Positions 1 through 10,118 of a stretch of 40,669 bases of DNA are shown here, piece by piece; position 1 is the stretch's first letter, and each line of letters starts with the position of its first letter. The stretch is taken from positions 1 to 40,669 of IMG/VR virus record IMGVR_UViG_3300011113_000426. One strand, 5' to 3'. The position numbers and the translations under genes are program-made. The notes under the pieces were generated by a model. It made no database searches and had not been told where the DNA came from. It was given only the letters and a program-made list of their open reading frames with translations. Origin of the DNA: a virus.

Positions 1-677
1 TCAGTGGTTATTGGGTTAAAAAAAGTGTTAGTTATTATAATATTTTGGTTTGGTTGGCCAATAAATGGTGTCGCGTTAGGTTTGTTTGTTGGTGATGAAG
101 ATGGTGATAAGGTACAAAACAAAAGGTTTGTTGCATTTTCCACATATCTATATCTTATCGACTTTTGTGATGTGTTCGTTAGATTAACATAAACTGGCTC
201 ACAATAAAAACTTGATGTTATTATTCTGAAAAAATTAGGTATTTTTGCTCCGTTATCATTCAGATACTCAACTCTAAATCCAACCAATCCTTGATTTACA
301 AATTTATTTCTGAACTCTGACGGAACTGTGTTCAAATCAACCACAATTCCTTTAACATTTGGGAGTGATGATAAAACACCACAATCAGTAATTTTTGTTC
401 TAATTTCTGCGGGTCTTATATATAGTGTGTATATACCAAGTTTATTGAATACATCGGCAGGAAGTTTTAAATTATATAAACCTCCAAGTATTTCTATGTT
501 TGCATTACCACCGGTATCATTATTATGAAAATAAGGTTTCAATACATTTCTAGCATCTAATTTTGTTAGTAAAAAGTTATCAGTATTATCTCTCGTTGCG
601 GTATAATTTAAAATTATCTCGACATCGTCAGGACTAACATCTGATGGTCTTATGGTTCCGTAGGTTCCTGTTGCCAC
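1..677 (-). CDS. Hypothetical virion-type protein, 3' end cut by window edge
   Basis: An open frame with no stop runs from a GTG at 675-677 to the left edge, giving about 225 codons. I chose the GTG because it opens the product MATGTYGTIRPSDVSPDD and follows an A-rich leader, as other starts here do; no ATG lies near. The product has a plausible phage structural composition (many N, T, I and F residues, few charged clusters, beta-rich appearance) and no motif that I recognise. It is the last visible gene of the outer baseplate/fibre module, 43 bases after the PKD-like gene, and a TATTTATA element lies 29 bases before its start. Function unknown; by position it could be a fibre or baseplate accessory protein. 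The + strand frame at 4-192 is only its shadow. Confidence 0.75.
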   Translation of the reverse strand, partial: MATGTYGTIRPSDVSPDDVEIILNYTATRDNTDNFLLTKLDARNVLKPYFHNNDTGGNANIEILGGLYNLKLPADVFNKLGIYTLYIRPAEIRTKITDCGVLSSLPNVKGIVVDLNTVPSEFRNKFVNQGLVGFRVEYLNDNGAKIPNFFRIITSSFYCEPVYVNLTNTSQKSIRYRYVENATNLLFCTLSPSSSPTNKPNATPFIGQPNQNIIITNTFFNPITT

Positions 678-706
678 AATTATTATTTTTCTTTGTTTAT
701 TATTTC

Positions 707-714
707 TATAAATA
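707..714 (-). promoter_or_regulatory. Recurrent TATTTATA element
   Basis: On the coding (minus) strand this reads TATTTATA in the gap between the PKD-like gene and the GTG-started gene. It is one member of the repeated intergenic octamer set. A promoter role is inferred only from its recurrence and position. Confidence 0.35.
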
Positions 715-720
715 CAGAAA

Positions 721-1893
721 TCATGTTTTTTTTATCTTAAAAAATCCGTAACCATATTTTATAAGATCACCAAGACTATCCACTTCCCCTAATCTTTGGA
801 TTGTTTCCATGGGTGACATTTTCCCTCTTTCTATAAAAATGTTGGATTGAAGTTGTGGTTCATCAATTATATTCAACAATGCTTCATCTTTTGTTATTGC
901 AGATAAAACATAGTCACTAGTATTAATACCATCTGAAGACACAAAATAAAGGGTTGTCCCGTCTTTCATGTCCCAGTATAAGATATTATTTACAGTGTAT
1001 GCGGTATATTCGTTAGTTGAGTTTGGCCCATAAACCATTCCAACACAACCAGAACTTCCCGTGACTTGTAAATTCAAAACATACTTACCATTAAATAAAT
1101 TGTATTTTGGTCCATATTGTGTTAGATCATTCAAACTACTTTTAGTGTATCCAGTTATTAAAAATGGTGTGGTTGTGTAGTTACTTGAGTCGTAATCATT
1201 CAATATGTAATTAGAATCTCCGGTAAAAATATAATCATAACTAATTGGCGTTCCGGTCCAATAACATCCCGCAGGTAAAAAGTTTGCGGTTCCTTGTGGG
1301 TTGTTTATTGTAACCCCAGTAAGTGGTAATTTAATTGGTTTTTCAACATAAGAAATACCCCACGGTGAATAACATGTCATTTTAATAACATAATCGGCCG
1401 GTGTGGAAACATAGGTATGTGTGATCGGTGTCTGACTTGTAAGAGTTACTAATGGTGATCCATCTCCCCAGTCTACAACATAAGTACAAAGTGATAAAAA
1501 CTTAATAAAACTTTCGTCACTTGTATTATAAAACACAATATCATAGGGAGCTAAAGTATTTCCTGACCACAAGAAATTAACAATCGTGTCTTTTTGTAAT
1601 ACAGCACCATCAAATGGTGTATAATAACCCAGATCAACCGTATTTTCTGTAAATAATAATGGAATTGAAACGCAATTCAAAAGTGATTCTCCATCGGTTC
1701 CTCCACTCAAGACATGTTGTAGTGGAAGATAATATCCAGTGTTTCCAGTTAGTTGTGTTATGGTAGATGCGGTAATCGGACAACAAGGGTCAATATAAAT
1801 TGATATATCCGTAGATCCGGTATAATCTCCATAAATTATATCTCCTTTTATATTTTCTGGTGATATTTTAAAATAATATTTTTGTTCTTGCAT
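721..1893 (-). CDS. Virion protein with PKD-like domain (baseplate/fibre module)
   Basis: 390 residues, beginning MQEQKYYFKISPENIKGD. Residues about 134-181 look like a PKD/Ig-like beta-sandwich: a VDWGDGSP turn, then an HTY strand and a YVIKMTCYSPWG strand, the usual PKD signature. The rest is rich in Gly, Thr, Tyr and Asn and looks beta-structured. The C-terminus has a short helical stretch (METIQRLGEVDSLGDLIKYG). The start ATG overlaps the stop of the upstream gene by one base (TAATG), which suggests translational coupling. PKD domains in phage tails usually occur on exposed structural or adhesion proteins, so an outer baseplate or fibre role is likely; the exact function is not known. Confidence 0.7.
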   Translation of the reverse strand: MQEQKYYFKISPENIKGDIIYGDYTGSTDISIYIDPCCPITASTITQLTGNTGYYLPLQHVLSGGTDGESLLNCVSIPLLFTENTVDLGYYTPFDGAVLQKDTIVNFLWSGNTLAPYDIVFYNTSDESFIKFLSLCTYVVDWGDGSPLVTLTSQTPITHTYVSTPADYVIKMTCYSPWGISYVEKPIKLPLTGVTINNPQGTANFLPAGCYWTGTPISYDYIFTGDSNYILNDYDSSNYTTTPFLITGYTKSSLNDLTQYGPKYNLFNGKYVLNLQVTGSSGCVGMVYGPNSTNEYTAYTVNNILYWDMKDGTTLYFVSSDGINTSDYVLSAITKDEALLNIIDEPQLQSNIFIERGKMSPMETIQRLGEVDSLGDLIKYGYGFFKIKKT

Positions 1894-2705
1894 TATGGAT
1901 TCACATATTCATACCAACGAATTGGGTTTATTTCGTCTCCGACTCTGTTGTTTGTTTGTGTTGAAAATACTTCATATGTTCTACTTGTGTAATCCAATTT
2001 TAATTTATAGAAAAAATAGTCATCACTATTAAATGTATAATAACTACCAAGTAAACTTGATTGTGGTTGGTTCATCATTCTTACAAAAATTCCAACTTTT
2101 GCATCAAAAAACTTCGCGCTTATGAAAAATTCGTCTAGGTCCACATATTCCCTATCTCGTAACCAGTATACAAAAAATCCTTCTTTATCTCCTATAAAAT
2201 CTAAACCCATTTTAGGTTTTTTAATTTGAACATTTTGTAGGTAGTTTGATATATTAATTGTGTCGGTGAATCCTTGTTGTACTGGAAGTATTATTGAAAA
2301 ATATAATATTTGTTCTTGTTGGTTTTTTTTATCATAGAAATCAAGTTTGAAAAAAGACTTGGTAAATGGTTTCGAAAATGAATAAACCTCTAACGAACTA
2401 AACCCTTCGGTTAAATAACTATTAATCCATGATGCTTGGTTACTTATTGTTTGACCGGTATCAAAAAAATAAAACTCATAAAAAATTTTAGTGACTTCCG
2501 TATTTGTGTTTGCCGATAAGTATGGATTATGTGAAAACCTAAAAAGTTCAAAATCATTAGGTTCACCAATTATATTTTCAATGACATTAAGTTGATACTG
2601 ATCAATAGCTTGATCCCGATCGGTAAAATCCCATTTAATTTCTATTGGAATGTCTACCTGTCGGTCATCGGTTGGTCTTGTTAATTTATATTTATTCACA
2701 CTCAT
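1893..2705 (-). CDS. Hypothetical beta-rich virion protein
   Basis: 270 residues, very rich in Phe and Tyr, with alternating hydrophobic and polar residues throughout, typical of a beta-sheet structural protein. No signal peptide, membrane segment or catalytic motif is visible. It is translationally packed: its start lies 14 bases inside the upstream 585-residue gene and its stop shares a base with the next start. This coupling with the gp6-side baseplate genes suggests a baseplate or fibre component made in fixed ratio with its neighbours. I do not recognise the family. Confidence 0.7.
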   Translation of the reverse strand: MSVNKYKLTRPTDDRQVDIPIEIKWDFTDRDQAIDQYQLNVIENIIGEPNDFELFRFSHNPYLSANTNTEVTKIFYEFYFFDTGQTISNQASWINSYLTEGFSSLEVYSFSKPFTKSFFKLDFYDKKNQQEQILYFSIILPVQQGFTDTINISNYLQNVQIKKPKMGLDFIGDKEGFFVYWLRDREYVDLDEFFISAKFFDAKVGIFVRMMNQPQSSLLGSYYTFNSDDYFFYKLKLDYTSRTYEVFSTQTNNRVGDEINPIRWYEYVNP

Positions 2706-4449
2706 CGATTAATGGATCTTCAATTGTTGTTATGTCTTGTACACCTATACCTTCAGAAAAAACTCTAAAAATGGTATTTTTAAACGGATAATGTTTTCCA
2801 TTTGTAAATGGATAATCAACCCCCACCCCATCTGGATCTATAAACCCATAAGGATATAGATCTCTATATCTAAAACTATCTGACAAATTAGAATAAAATG
2901 CGTATGATGGAATATTAATCACACTGTCTGGATCCGCTTCTTCGATATAAGGCGAATATTCTCTTATTCTTATAGATGAATGCGGAAAATAATAGTAACC
3001 AAATCTATTATTCGATGGTGATATATTAGATGGGGTGAAATAACTTTGATTAAATGTGAATTTGTGAATTTTTCTTGATATTACTCGTTCAATTTGTTCA
3101 AAGTCGTTCCATTCACAATAATCACCCTCAATTGTATCTCCAGTCATTAAATCTTGTGTATAATAACATGGAAATAAACCACCAGGATTGTTTGGAAAAT
3201 ACTGTGATGATGGTATTGTACTATTCGATAAATTATTTGATAAATCCCACCACCAGTTTGGTGTTGATCCATCAAGATATGCATTAAAAGAAAATCCTTC
3301 TTTTAGTTTGTTTGTCCATCCATAATATCCTTTCCATATTGTTGTAAAAAATAATTCAGATATTGGTCGTTTTTGATTATCTAAAAGCAATTCTATATTA
3401 AAATCTTGATTGAAAGACAAAGAATAATTCTGACTTCCCTCCAAAACTGATGTTCTTGGGCAAGATGGTGGACTTAATGCTTGAAGTGGTGTTCCACCTG
3501 AATATACTAATTCTTGTTTTGAAATAATGTTAAAAATACTTTGTTCATATCCGCTATTAATCATAATAGCATCTTGTGGATTAGAAATTATTTTATGTAT
3601 TCTAACATAGTATTTGGATGTTGTTTCTCCACTATTCGATACGTTTAACACCCTTTTAAATGTACCAGTGACTCCAACACTAAATGTCGCACCAAGATAC
3701 CCTATGTTATCTATTTGAAATATGTATTCTTCACTTCCAAATCCAACGTCCCCAACCCTTGAAACCTCAAAAAAACTATTACCATTATAGTTCAAACTTA
3801 ATTCAACAAACTCAGCGGTCTTTAATCCATGTTTTATCGGACATTCAAAAACAATAAATTCATCATTTATTTCTTTTATGTAAAAAGGAATACCGTCCCC
3901 AGCAACCCAGAACCATGTAATTAACTTTGTTGGGTCATTTAAATATAGTATTTTTGTATCATCGTTAGAAAATGCATAAGACATATAATGGTTCCAATTG
4001 TAAGTGGACGCACTTTTGTTAACAAATGATTGGTGATTATTTGGTCCTATAGTATAACCAGGTTTATTATTATCTTTTCTTACAAAATCAAACTCATCAT
4101 ACTGCGGGAATCCTGACCAAAAAATAGGTGCATTTGGAAAACAAGCAACTTGTTGTGTATTTTCTATCAAATTCGAATAATATAAATAATTGTAATATGG
4201 AAAATAAGAAGTTACTCCTGAATATGCGTTTTTAAATATCATTATATACTTTGAAGTAGGTCTAAAAGTTGTTGATTTTTGTCTTTCAAAATCAAACACT
4301 TGTTGTAAATTAACATCCAGAATCCTATCATATTCAACCTGTTCTTTTACAGTTTGTTCCAAAACAATTTTATCCGATCCGTCAACATTAACGCTCCCTT
4401 GGAATCTTTTGGATCCTAAAATTATATTACTATTTTGGTCAACACTCAT
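2692..4449 (-). CDS. Hypothetical large virion protein (outer baseplate module)
   Basis: 585 residues, aromatic- and Asn/Ser-rich with few Lys/Glu runs. It has no recognisable enzyme motif, coiled coil or membrane segment. The first 60 residues look like an attachment region (polar, with VEYDRILDVNLQQVFDFERQ); the rest appears beta-rich. The start is 2 bases after the stop of the 1864-residue gene and the end overlaps the next gene by 14 bases, so it belongs to one polycistronic message with gp25 and gp6 upstream. In T4 the order after gp6 is gp7, gp8, gp9, so a gp8-like wedge role is possible by position only. Confidence 0.72.
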   Translation of the reverse strand: MSVDQNSNIILGSKRFQGSVNVDGSDKIVLEQTVKEQVEYDRILDVNLQQVFDFERQKSTTFRPTSKYIMIFKNAYSGVTSYFPYYNYLYYSNLIENTQQVACFPNAPIFWSGFPQYDEFDFVRKDNNKPGYTIGPNNHQSFVNKSASTYNWNHYMSYAFSNDDTKILYLNDPTKLITWFWVAGDGIPFYIKEINDEFIVFECPIKHGLKTAEFVELSLNYNGNSFFEVSRVGDVGFGSEEYIFQIDNIGYLGATFSVGVTGTFKRVLNVSNSGETTSKYYVRIHKIISNPQDAIMINSGYEQSIFNIISKQELVYSGGTPLQALSPPSCPRTSVLEGSQNYSLSFNQDFNIELLLDNQKRPISELFFTTIWKGYYGWTNKLKEGFSFNAYLDGSTPNWWWDLSNNLSNSTIPSSQYFPNNPGGLFPCYYTQDLMTGDTIEGDYCEWNDFEQIERVISRKIHKFTFNQSYFTPSNISPSNNRFGYYYFPHSSIRIREYSPYIEEADPDSVINIPSYAFYSNLSDSFRYRDLYPYGFIDPDGVGVDYPFTNGKHYPFKNTIFRVFSEGIGVQDITTIEDPLIDECE

Positions 4450-4451
4450 TT

Positions 4452-7400
4452 CTATTCTATATTTACATACAACTTTATAAATTTATCAACGGCCGTATGT
4501 CCGTTATTCAAACCAAAATAAAAATGAAATGGTGCTCCAACTACTACTGGTTTACCTTGTGGTACTCCATTAACCACATTGTTAGTGAGTGTTAGTGGTT
4601 GATTATTATTAGTGAAGTTTGAAATAAAACCAAAATTTGTTGTAGAAGTTTGGTAGTACTCATTTGGATTATCAAAATCTAAATTTTGATAATATTGTGC
4701 ATAAAATCCAGTTGCTGTGGAGTTTTGATCTGCAGTTGTTACCCAGTTATTATCTTCAGATCCAAATATGTTCAAAGATGGTCCATCAATTTGCCATTTG
4801 TAATGAGGTACCACTTGGTCGGTACTATATCCAAAAAATCTAACAACACTACAATTATTTGAGTTTGTGAATGTTTCAATTCCTGGTGTAAGTTTTTTTC
4901 TATAGTCTTGATTTTGAGTTGATGATGAAAAAAAGATTCCAAAAACTGGTCTTTGATCAGGAGTATTGTCTGTACCAAAAAACAAGAAATTAGAAGGATA
5001 ATTTATTTCTATGTAAGGAGTAACTTTCCACTCTGAATTTATTGAAAGTGCTTGAGCAAAATCACCATCAATTCTATCTCCTTTTCTATTACTATTAAAG
5101 AATTGAACAAGTCCTTTTCCCTCACTATTTCCGCCACTTGGGGTACCGATTGGTAACATTTGTTGAATAAAAGTTGAATTTAAAATTCTCGACAAGAATC
5201 CGACCTGTATTAAATCTGAATTGTCTTGATATGATGTCGATTTAACTTGATCTACAATGTATGAACCAAAATCTTGACCACTACAAATAGAAGAAATAAA
5301 CTCATCTCTTGGTCCCATATCCATTACCGTAGTTGGAAATTGAATTTGTTTATCATTATACGCTCTGTTGTTTTTTGGATCTGGTGGTGAATCTTTCCCT
5401 ATAAAATCTGTACCGTTCCAAGGCGAACTTCTATAGTAAAAACCATTAGTAATATCATTATAAACAACAATATCTTGACAATATTCGTACTGTGGTTTGT
5501 TTGGATCGGTCAAAGAATAAAGACTGTTTTTTTCAAACGCAAACATATATAAAACACCATTTATCCAGTTGTTTTGGAATGTTTGTGCAAATACACCTTG
5601 ACACATTGCATACATTAAAGTAAGTCTGGTTTTCCATTCAACTAATAATTTTGCATCTCTAAAATATTCTGGAAATAAATATATTTTTTTAAAAATTGGG
5701 TCGTTTGATTCTTGGTAATTTAAAAGACAATAACAACCATTTACAATTCTATTTGGCTCGACATCACAATTAGGATTTACACCTATATTTGTTCCACTAC
5801 CTGTATAACATTGTAAAGATACCATACCTTCACAAGTTAATGTTTCTGTAAGATTTTGAATCAGTGGTGATGAGTCTTCAGATTCTTGACCTAAATTCAA
5901 ATCAGGCGCAAATGTTATTGTTGGGTTTACTGAAGGTTCGGCACCATAATAAGTAAAATTATTATTTTGGTGTAACCCAAAACTTGTTTGATTAAAACAC
6001 TCTTCAGTTTTTGTTGATGTTGGTATTCTATCACTTCTCATAACCAACCTTTGATTAATTAAACTTGTTGGATCTGGAAAGTTGATTGGTGTTGGGTTGT
6101 ACTTATAGTAAGCCGGTGAGTAAATTGCAAATTTTCTTATTGTTGGTGCTGGCCAGTATCTGGTTTTGTAGTTAGCTGTTTGAAATGCCAAAGAATAATA
6201 TCCTGCAGTGGCCCCATTAAAGGTGGCCGTGAAAGAACCTCCAGCAAAATAGTAATTGGGTGTTGAGTTTCCGACAATTGGGTTCAATGGTGTATTTAAT
6301 GGTAAAAATAATGAACGATTGATATTACCTGAATTCATAATAAATTGTCCTGTTGAGTTTAACTGTGATATAGTTAAAAATGCCGCACTAGGTTTATAGT
6401 TCGAGGCTAAAGGTTCGTCTGGACACAAATAATAATAAGGTAAATCAGATGTAAAGGCGGTGTATTCGTTTCTTGTAATACCATTAACATCAACATAACT
6501 TGGACTTAATTTGAAGTTATAAGCATTGAAGTATAAATTTGGTGCGGTTGTGTTTGAAGAAATTATGTGGCTAGTTGGTTTATTTCCAACCCCTCTTATT
6601 GGTACGTTCAAATAATATTCGCCTTCAACAACCACACTATTATTTGTCGATGGTTGACCAAAAATTAATGATAAATCATATTTGTTTTTATGTTTACCAG
6701 AGTGTGGGTCAACACCTCTAGCAATGATTAATATTTCATATTCATCATAATCATCAATTTTTTGAATTGTGTTTGGAATTGTTTTGAGTATTGGTGTTGG
6801 TGATGCGGTAACATACGGGGGATCACATTCCCACTCATAAAAATAAACTGATCCATGATTTAAATATTTTCTAGGGAACCTATTAAATGTTGTATTATTA
6901 TATGATGGATGATTTGTGAATTCGTTATAAGTATAACCCGTTATAATTTGAAAATATTCTATATCTGTAACATTCTTGAGGTATGTTTCGGTCTGTCCTG
7001 TATTGGTTATTAAATAAGAAACCATTATGTTATTAGAATTATTAGACGGGTCCGCATAACTTACAGAAATATTTGTAACTGGTAGTGATGTTCCTGTAAG
7101 TGCATTATTTCCAAATTGATTTTTAGTATTTGCGGTAATTGAATTGTAAAAGGTTGCTCCGGTTAAATTTTCATTACAACTTGACATTTTTGGGTCTTGA
7201 AATGAAAATATCTTTCCTGCACCGATACTTTGTAGTGTGTTTTTTCTTGCCAAAACAACAAGTGGTTGATCTAAATGGTTAGCGGCATTTTGTGGGTAGT
7301 TGAAAGTGACCTTTATTCTATTTTCATTTAAGAAATATTTTTCCCTATAATTAAACTCATTTAATTTTTGGGAATATGCTTCAGTTTGTGGAAATGCCAA

Positions 7401-10046
7401 CCATCTATGATTATTAGAAAAAAATCGATCTGCGGAAAATAAAAATGGTAGAGGTGCGTGTAATGAAACTTTAGGTGGAATACCGGTTAAATCATTTCCG
7501 GGATCTAAAGATTCACTTCCAGAAAAAATTCTATTGTAACCCAGTGTTGCAGCAATTAACACATTAGATTCTATGTTTTGTTCTCCTAAATTATATGTAA
7601 ATGACTTATATTGATTGGTAATTGCCAATCCAGTTGCGTTACAATAAAACTTACCCTTGGTTTTATCAGTTGGGTCATCATTAGTTGATGTTTGAGATGT
7701 GTTTGGATGTTCTTGTGCGTATGAATTTACTTCGTTAATTGGTGCCAAAAATGAAGTTGATGTACTGGCAGATAAAGGCATACCAGGAACATTACTTCCG
7801 GATGTATTTTGTAATTCAGATACTTGTTGTGTAATTGAATTTTCGTCAAAATCATCCGCTAACTCTGCATTCCCACAATCACAATCACAGGAAGCACAAT
7901 CCGGATATGTAATCATAGGTAAACCAATTCTAGGAAACCCGGTTACTTTTAAAGCCGCAAATATTGAAGCGGCGGTAAATAGTAATGCCAATGCGACAAA
8001 GAAAGCACATTTAATACCAATAAAAATTAAAACAAATACTAATCTTATAAGTTCAAGAATGTTTGTAACATTTACAACAAAACCAGCCCCAGCACTTATC
8101 ACACCAGCAGCTTCATTTATATTTTGAACTGCGGTTGTTCCAGCCTCATAACAAAATTTTAATGCCAACTGAATTAAAACTATTCCAAGATAAATTAATA
8201 CAAACTTTAATATTGGCCACAATAAAGCAATAAAATGTGCAACAAACAATATCACTAAAAGTGGTATCGATAATATGTTAATTAAAAGATTAAACGTAAA
8301 AAATTGTAAGTTGAAATTTCTTATAATATCATTTACTGGAAATGTATTTACGTTAGACTTACACGATCTTTGATCAATTTCTTTTATTCCTAGGTGTTTT
8401 GCTCTTCCTCTACCATTTTTATATCTATCCAAAAACATTGCGGTAGTGTAGACTTTGTTATAATGATATTCGTAAAATGTATCCTCACAGTTTATTGCTG
8501 CTTGAGGATCAACATAATCATCCCAATCTAAACTAAAGGTATAAGATCGAAGAAGATCAAAATAATCTTGATTATAATAATTGTATTTTATTAGTGACGG
8601 TTGGTTTGGGTCTGTTACTGTGATTGTTACTTGAATTATATCACCAGAATTTATAGGTATAAGGGTTATATCACCATAGTATGGTTGTGAATTTATTGTT
8701 ATTGCAACTGAACTAACATTATTGGTGTCAGATAAATTCAAACCGCCATTTCCAAAAGGTGGGTTTACAACGTAGGTATTTACTAAAACACCAGGTAAAA
8801 AGTTTAAATTAAGTACTGGTGGTGTTAAAGGGGCGTTTATTAAAGGATCCGTACTAGAGTTTGACCAACCATGTTCTTTTATATTAGGTACTAAAAAATT
8901 TGCCCTTAAAACATCATTTTGATTTCCCCCTTCATTTTGCCATTTAAATTTTAATCTATACTTACCTTTTGTTGGTATACCAATTTTAGGATCTAAAGAA
9001 ATTGCCGGTTCACCGAATTCGTTTGTATAAATATAATCCATATTCATTGGAATATTTATCACATAAGATCCGTCACCGTCAATGAGTTTTCCATCTTGTG
9101 GAAATTTATATTGTTCAAGAACTGGAAGTCCTTGATTGTCTAGATTTATTGTTTGTCTAATTGCCAAAACTTGTCCTTGTCCAGCTCTTAACTCACAAAG
9201 ATTTCCGGTATTATTTTTTGGTTTACATGATTTTGCTCGAACGGCATCATCATCGGTATTAGAAATTATAGAACCCATCAAGATTGATTTAGGCTCTATT
9301 TTAATATTAGCTTCTTTTGTTAGGTCAAAATCAACTCTTGTAATTCCTAACTGACATATATCTTCTTCACCCCATAATGGTGTTATTTCAACAATTTTTG
9401 CTAAACTTTTTACTTGTGGAAGTTCATTTAAATTTGTTGAACTTTTGAATTTGTTTCCATCAACTTGTGATTCGGTTGCCATTCCAGCCTCAATTAAATC
9501 TTGTGGTACAAAAGAAAAACAACCTATATCTGATAAATCAACATCCATAAAAATAGATTGTGTTCCAACTGGAACACCAAAAATCATAAAGTCACCACTT
9601 TCGTTTGTTTTTGTGGTGTATTTATAATATTTGTCATAAACTTCAATATATGTTTGATCTAATAATACTTCTTTTTTTGTGGGAAAAGCCCCAGTAGACA
9701 CATGTCCTTCATAAGAAGGGTCTTTTGATAGTAAATTGTACCTATAACCTTCTTCTGTCGTGTCTGACATTGTGGTGTATGGGTATAATTCTGTTATCAA
9801 CGGATTATTTAAATCTTCCTCGGATAATGGTATAAAAATAGAAACTTTTGCGTTTGGCAATCCAAAACCACCGTTGACAAAAACTCTTCCGACAACAACA
9901 CCGTAATCAGAACACTGTCTTGTATATATGTCTTCTTGTAATATTTTTAAAGATAGTATATTGATACTTTCAAAATCTTGTTCTAAATCGACTTTGATTG
10001 CTTTATCAACACCTACTTGTGTTCTTATTCTATATGATTTTGGCAT
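4452..10046 (-). CDS. Giant baseplate-module protein with carboxypeptidase-regulatory-like domain and membrane-like helices
   Basis: 1864 residues, directly after gp6 and in the T4 gp7 position. Residues about 45-180 resemble a carboxypeptidase-regulatory-like beta-sandwich (VVVGRVFVNGGFGLPNAKVSIFI, then the GDFMIFGVPVGTQSI turn). Residues about 580-705 hold two long hydrophobic blocks, from NLLINILSIPLLVILFVAHF to LALKFCYEAG and from VISAGAGFVVNV to AALKVTGFP, enough for four to six membrane helices. They are followed near residue 720 by a tight cysteine cluster (CASCDCDCG). The remaining 1100 residues are Asn/Tyr-rich and beta-like, as expected of a tail protein. Such helices are odd for a wedge protein; they could insert in the host membrane during ejection (inference). 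T4 gp7 is 1032 residues and lacks this block as far as I know. Family membership is unproven. Confidence 0.7.
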   Translation of the reverse strand: MPKSYRIRTQVGVDKAIKVDLEQDFESINILSLKILQEDIYTRQCSDYGVVVGRVFVNGGFGLPNAKVSIFIPLSEEDLNNPLITELYPYTTMSDTTEEGYRYNLLSKDPSYEGHVSTGAFPTKKEVLLDQTYIEVYDKYYKYTTKTNESGDFMIFGVPVGTQSIFMDVDLSDIGCFSFVPQDLIEAGMATESQVDGNKFKSSTNLNELPQVKSLAKIVEITPLWGEEDICQLGITRVDFDLTKEANIKIEPKSILMGSIISNTDDDAVRAKSCKPKNNTGNLCELRAGQGQVLAIRQTINLDNQGLPVLEQYKFPQDGKLIDGDGSYVINIPMNMDYIYTNEFGEPAISLDPKIGIPTKGKYRLKFKWQNEGGNQNDVLRANFLVPNIKEHGWSNSSTDPLINAPLTPPVLNLNFLPGVLVNTYVVNPPFGNGGLNLSDTNNVSSVAITINSQPYYGDITLIPINSGDIIQVTITVTDPNQPSLIKYNYYNQDYFDLLRSYTFSLDWDDYVDPQAAINCEDTFYEYHYNKVYTTAMFLDRYKNGRGRAKHLGIKEIDQRSCKSNVNTFPVNDIIRNFNLQFFTFNLLINILSIPLLVILFVAHFIALLWPILKFVLIYLGIVLIQLALKFCYEAGTTAVQNINEAAGVISAGAGFVVNVTNILELIRLVFVLIFIGIKCAFFVALALLFTAASIFAALKVTGFPRIGLPMITYPDCASCDCDCGNAELADDFDENSITQQVSELQNTSGSNVPGMPLSASTSTSFLAPINEVNSYAQEHPNTSQTSTNDDPTDKTKGKFYCNATGLAITNQYKSFTYNLGEQNIESNVLIAATLGYNRIFSGSESLDPGNDLTGIPPKVSLHAPLPFLFSADRFFSNNHRWLAFPQTEAYSQKLNEFNYREKYFLNENRIKVTFNYPQNAANHLDQPLVVLARKNTLQSIGAGKIFSFQDPKMSSCNENLTGATFYNSITANTKNQFGNNALTGTSLPVTNISVSYADPSNNSNNIMVSYLITNTGQTETYLKNVTDIEYFQIITGYTYNEFTNHPSYNNTTFNRFPRKYLNHGSVYFYEWECDPPYVTASPTPILKTIPNTIQKIDDYDEYEILIIARGVDPHSGKHKNKYDLSLIFGQPSTNNSVVVEGEYYLNVPIRGVGNKPTSHIISSNTTAPNLYFNAYNFKLSPSYVDVNGITRNEYTAFTSDLPYYYLCPDEPLASNYKPSAAFLTISQLNSTGQFIMNSGNINRSLFLPLNTPLNPIVGNSTPNYYFAGGSFTATFNGATAGYYSLAFQTANYKTRYWPAPTIRKFAIYSPAYYKYNPTPINFPDPTSLINQRLVMRSDRIPTSTKTEECFNQTSFGLHQNNNFTYYGAEPSVNPTITFAPDLNLGQESEDSSPLIQNLTETLTCEGMVSLQCYTGSGTNIGVNPNCDVEPNRIVNGCYCLLNYQESNDPIFKKIYLFPEYFRDAKLLVEWKTRLTLMYAMCQGVFAQTFQNNWINGVLYMFAFEKNSLYSLTDPNKPQYEYCQDIVVYNDITNGFYYRSSPWNGTDFIGKDSPPDPKNNRAYNDKQIQFPTTVMDMGPRDEFISSICSGQDFGSYIVDQVKSTSYQDNSDLIQVGFLSRILNSTFIQQMLPIGTPSGGNSEGKGLVQFFNSNRKGDRIDGDFAQALSINSEWKVTPYIEINYPSNFLFFGTDNTPDQRPVFGIFFSSSTQNQDYRKKLTPGIETFTNSNNCSVVRFFGYSTDQVVPHYKWQIDGPSLNIFGSEDNNWVTTADQNSTATGFYAQYYQNLDFDNPNEYYQTSTTNFGFISNFTNNNQPLTLTNNVVNGVPQGKPVVVGAPFHFYFGLNNGHTAVDKFIKLYVNIE

Positions 10047-10060
10047 TAAAAGATTTTTTT

Positions 10061-10068
10061 GATAAATA
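10061..10068 (-). promoter_or_regulatory. Recurrent TATTTATC element
   Basis: Coding-strand TATTTATC, 14 bases before the ATG of the 1864-residue gene, in the 72-base gap after gp6. Member of the repeated intergenic octamer set; promoter role inferred. Confidence 0.35.
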
Positions 10069-10118
10069 GTTTATTTCCTATTTTCAAAAGGTAATAAGAA
10101 TCTTGGAAAAATAAATTA

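Noticed and set aside
4-192. Plus-strand 62-codon frame at the left edge
   Set aside because: It lies opposite a longer stop-free minus-strand frame that reads as a normal protein; all neighbours are minus-strand.
707-714. Perfect T4 late promoter box TATAAATA on the plus strand (also at 33633-33640)
   Set aside because: Read that way it would drive transcription rightward, antisense to all genes; the recurrent form is better described on the coding strand.
7699-8127. Plus-strand 142-codon frame
   Set aside because: Antisense of the hydrophobic block of the 1864-residue gene; composition and lack of an upstream signal mark it as a shadow.
10069-10118. Weak inverted repeat in the gp6 to 1864-residue gene gap
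   Set aside because: The stem is only about three bases and has no T-tract; not a credible terminator.
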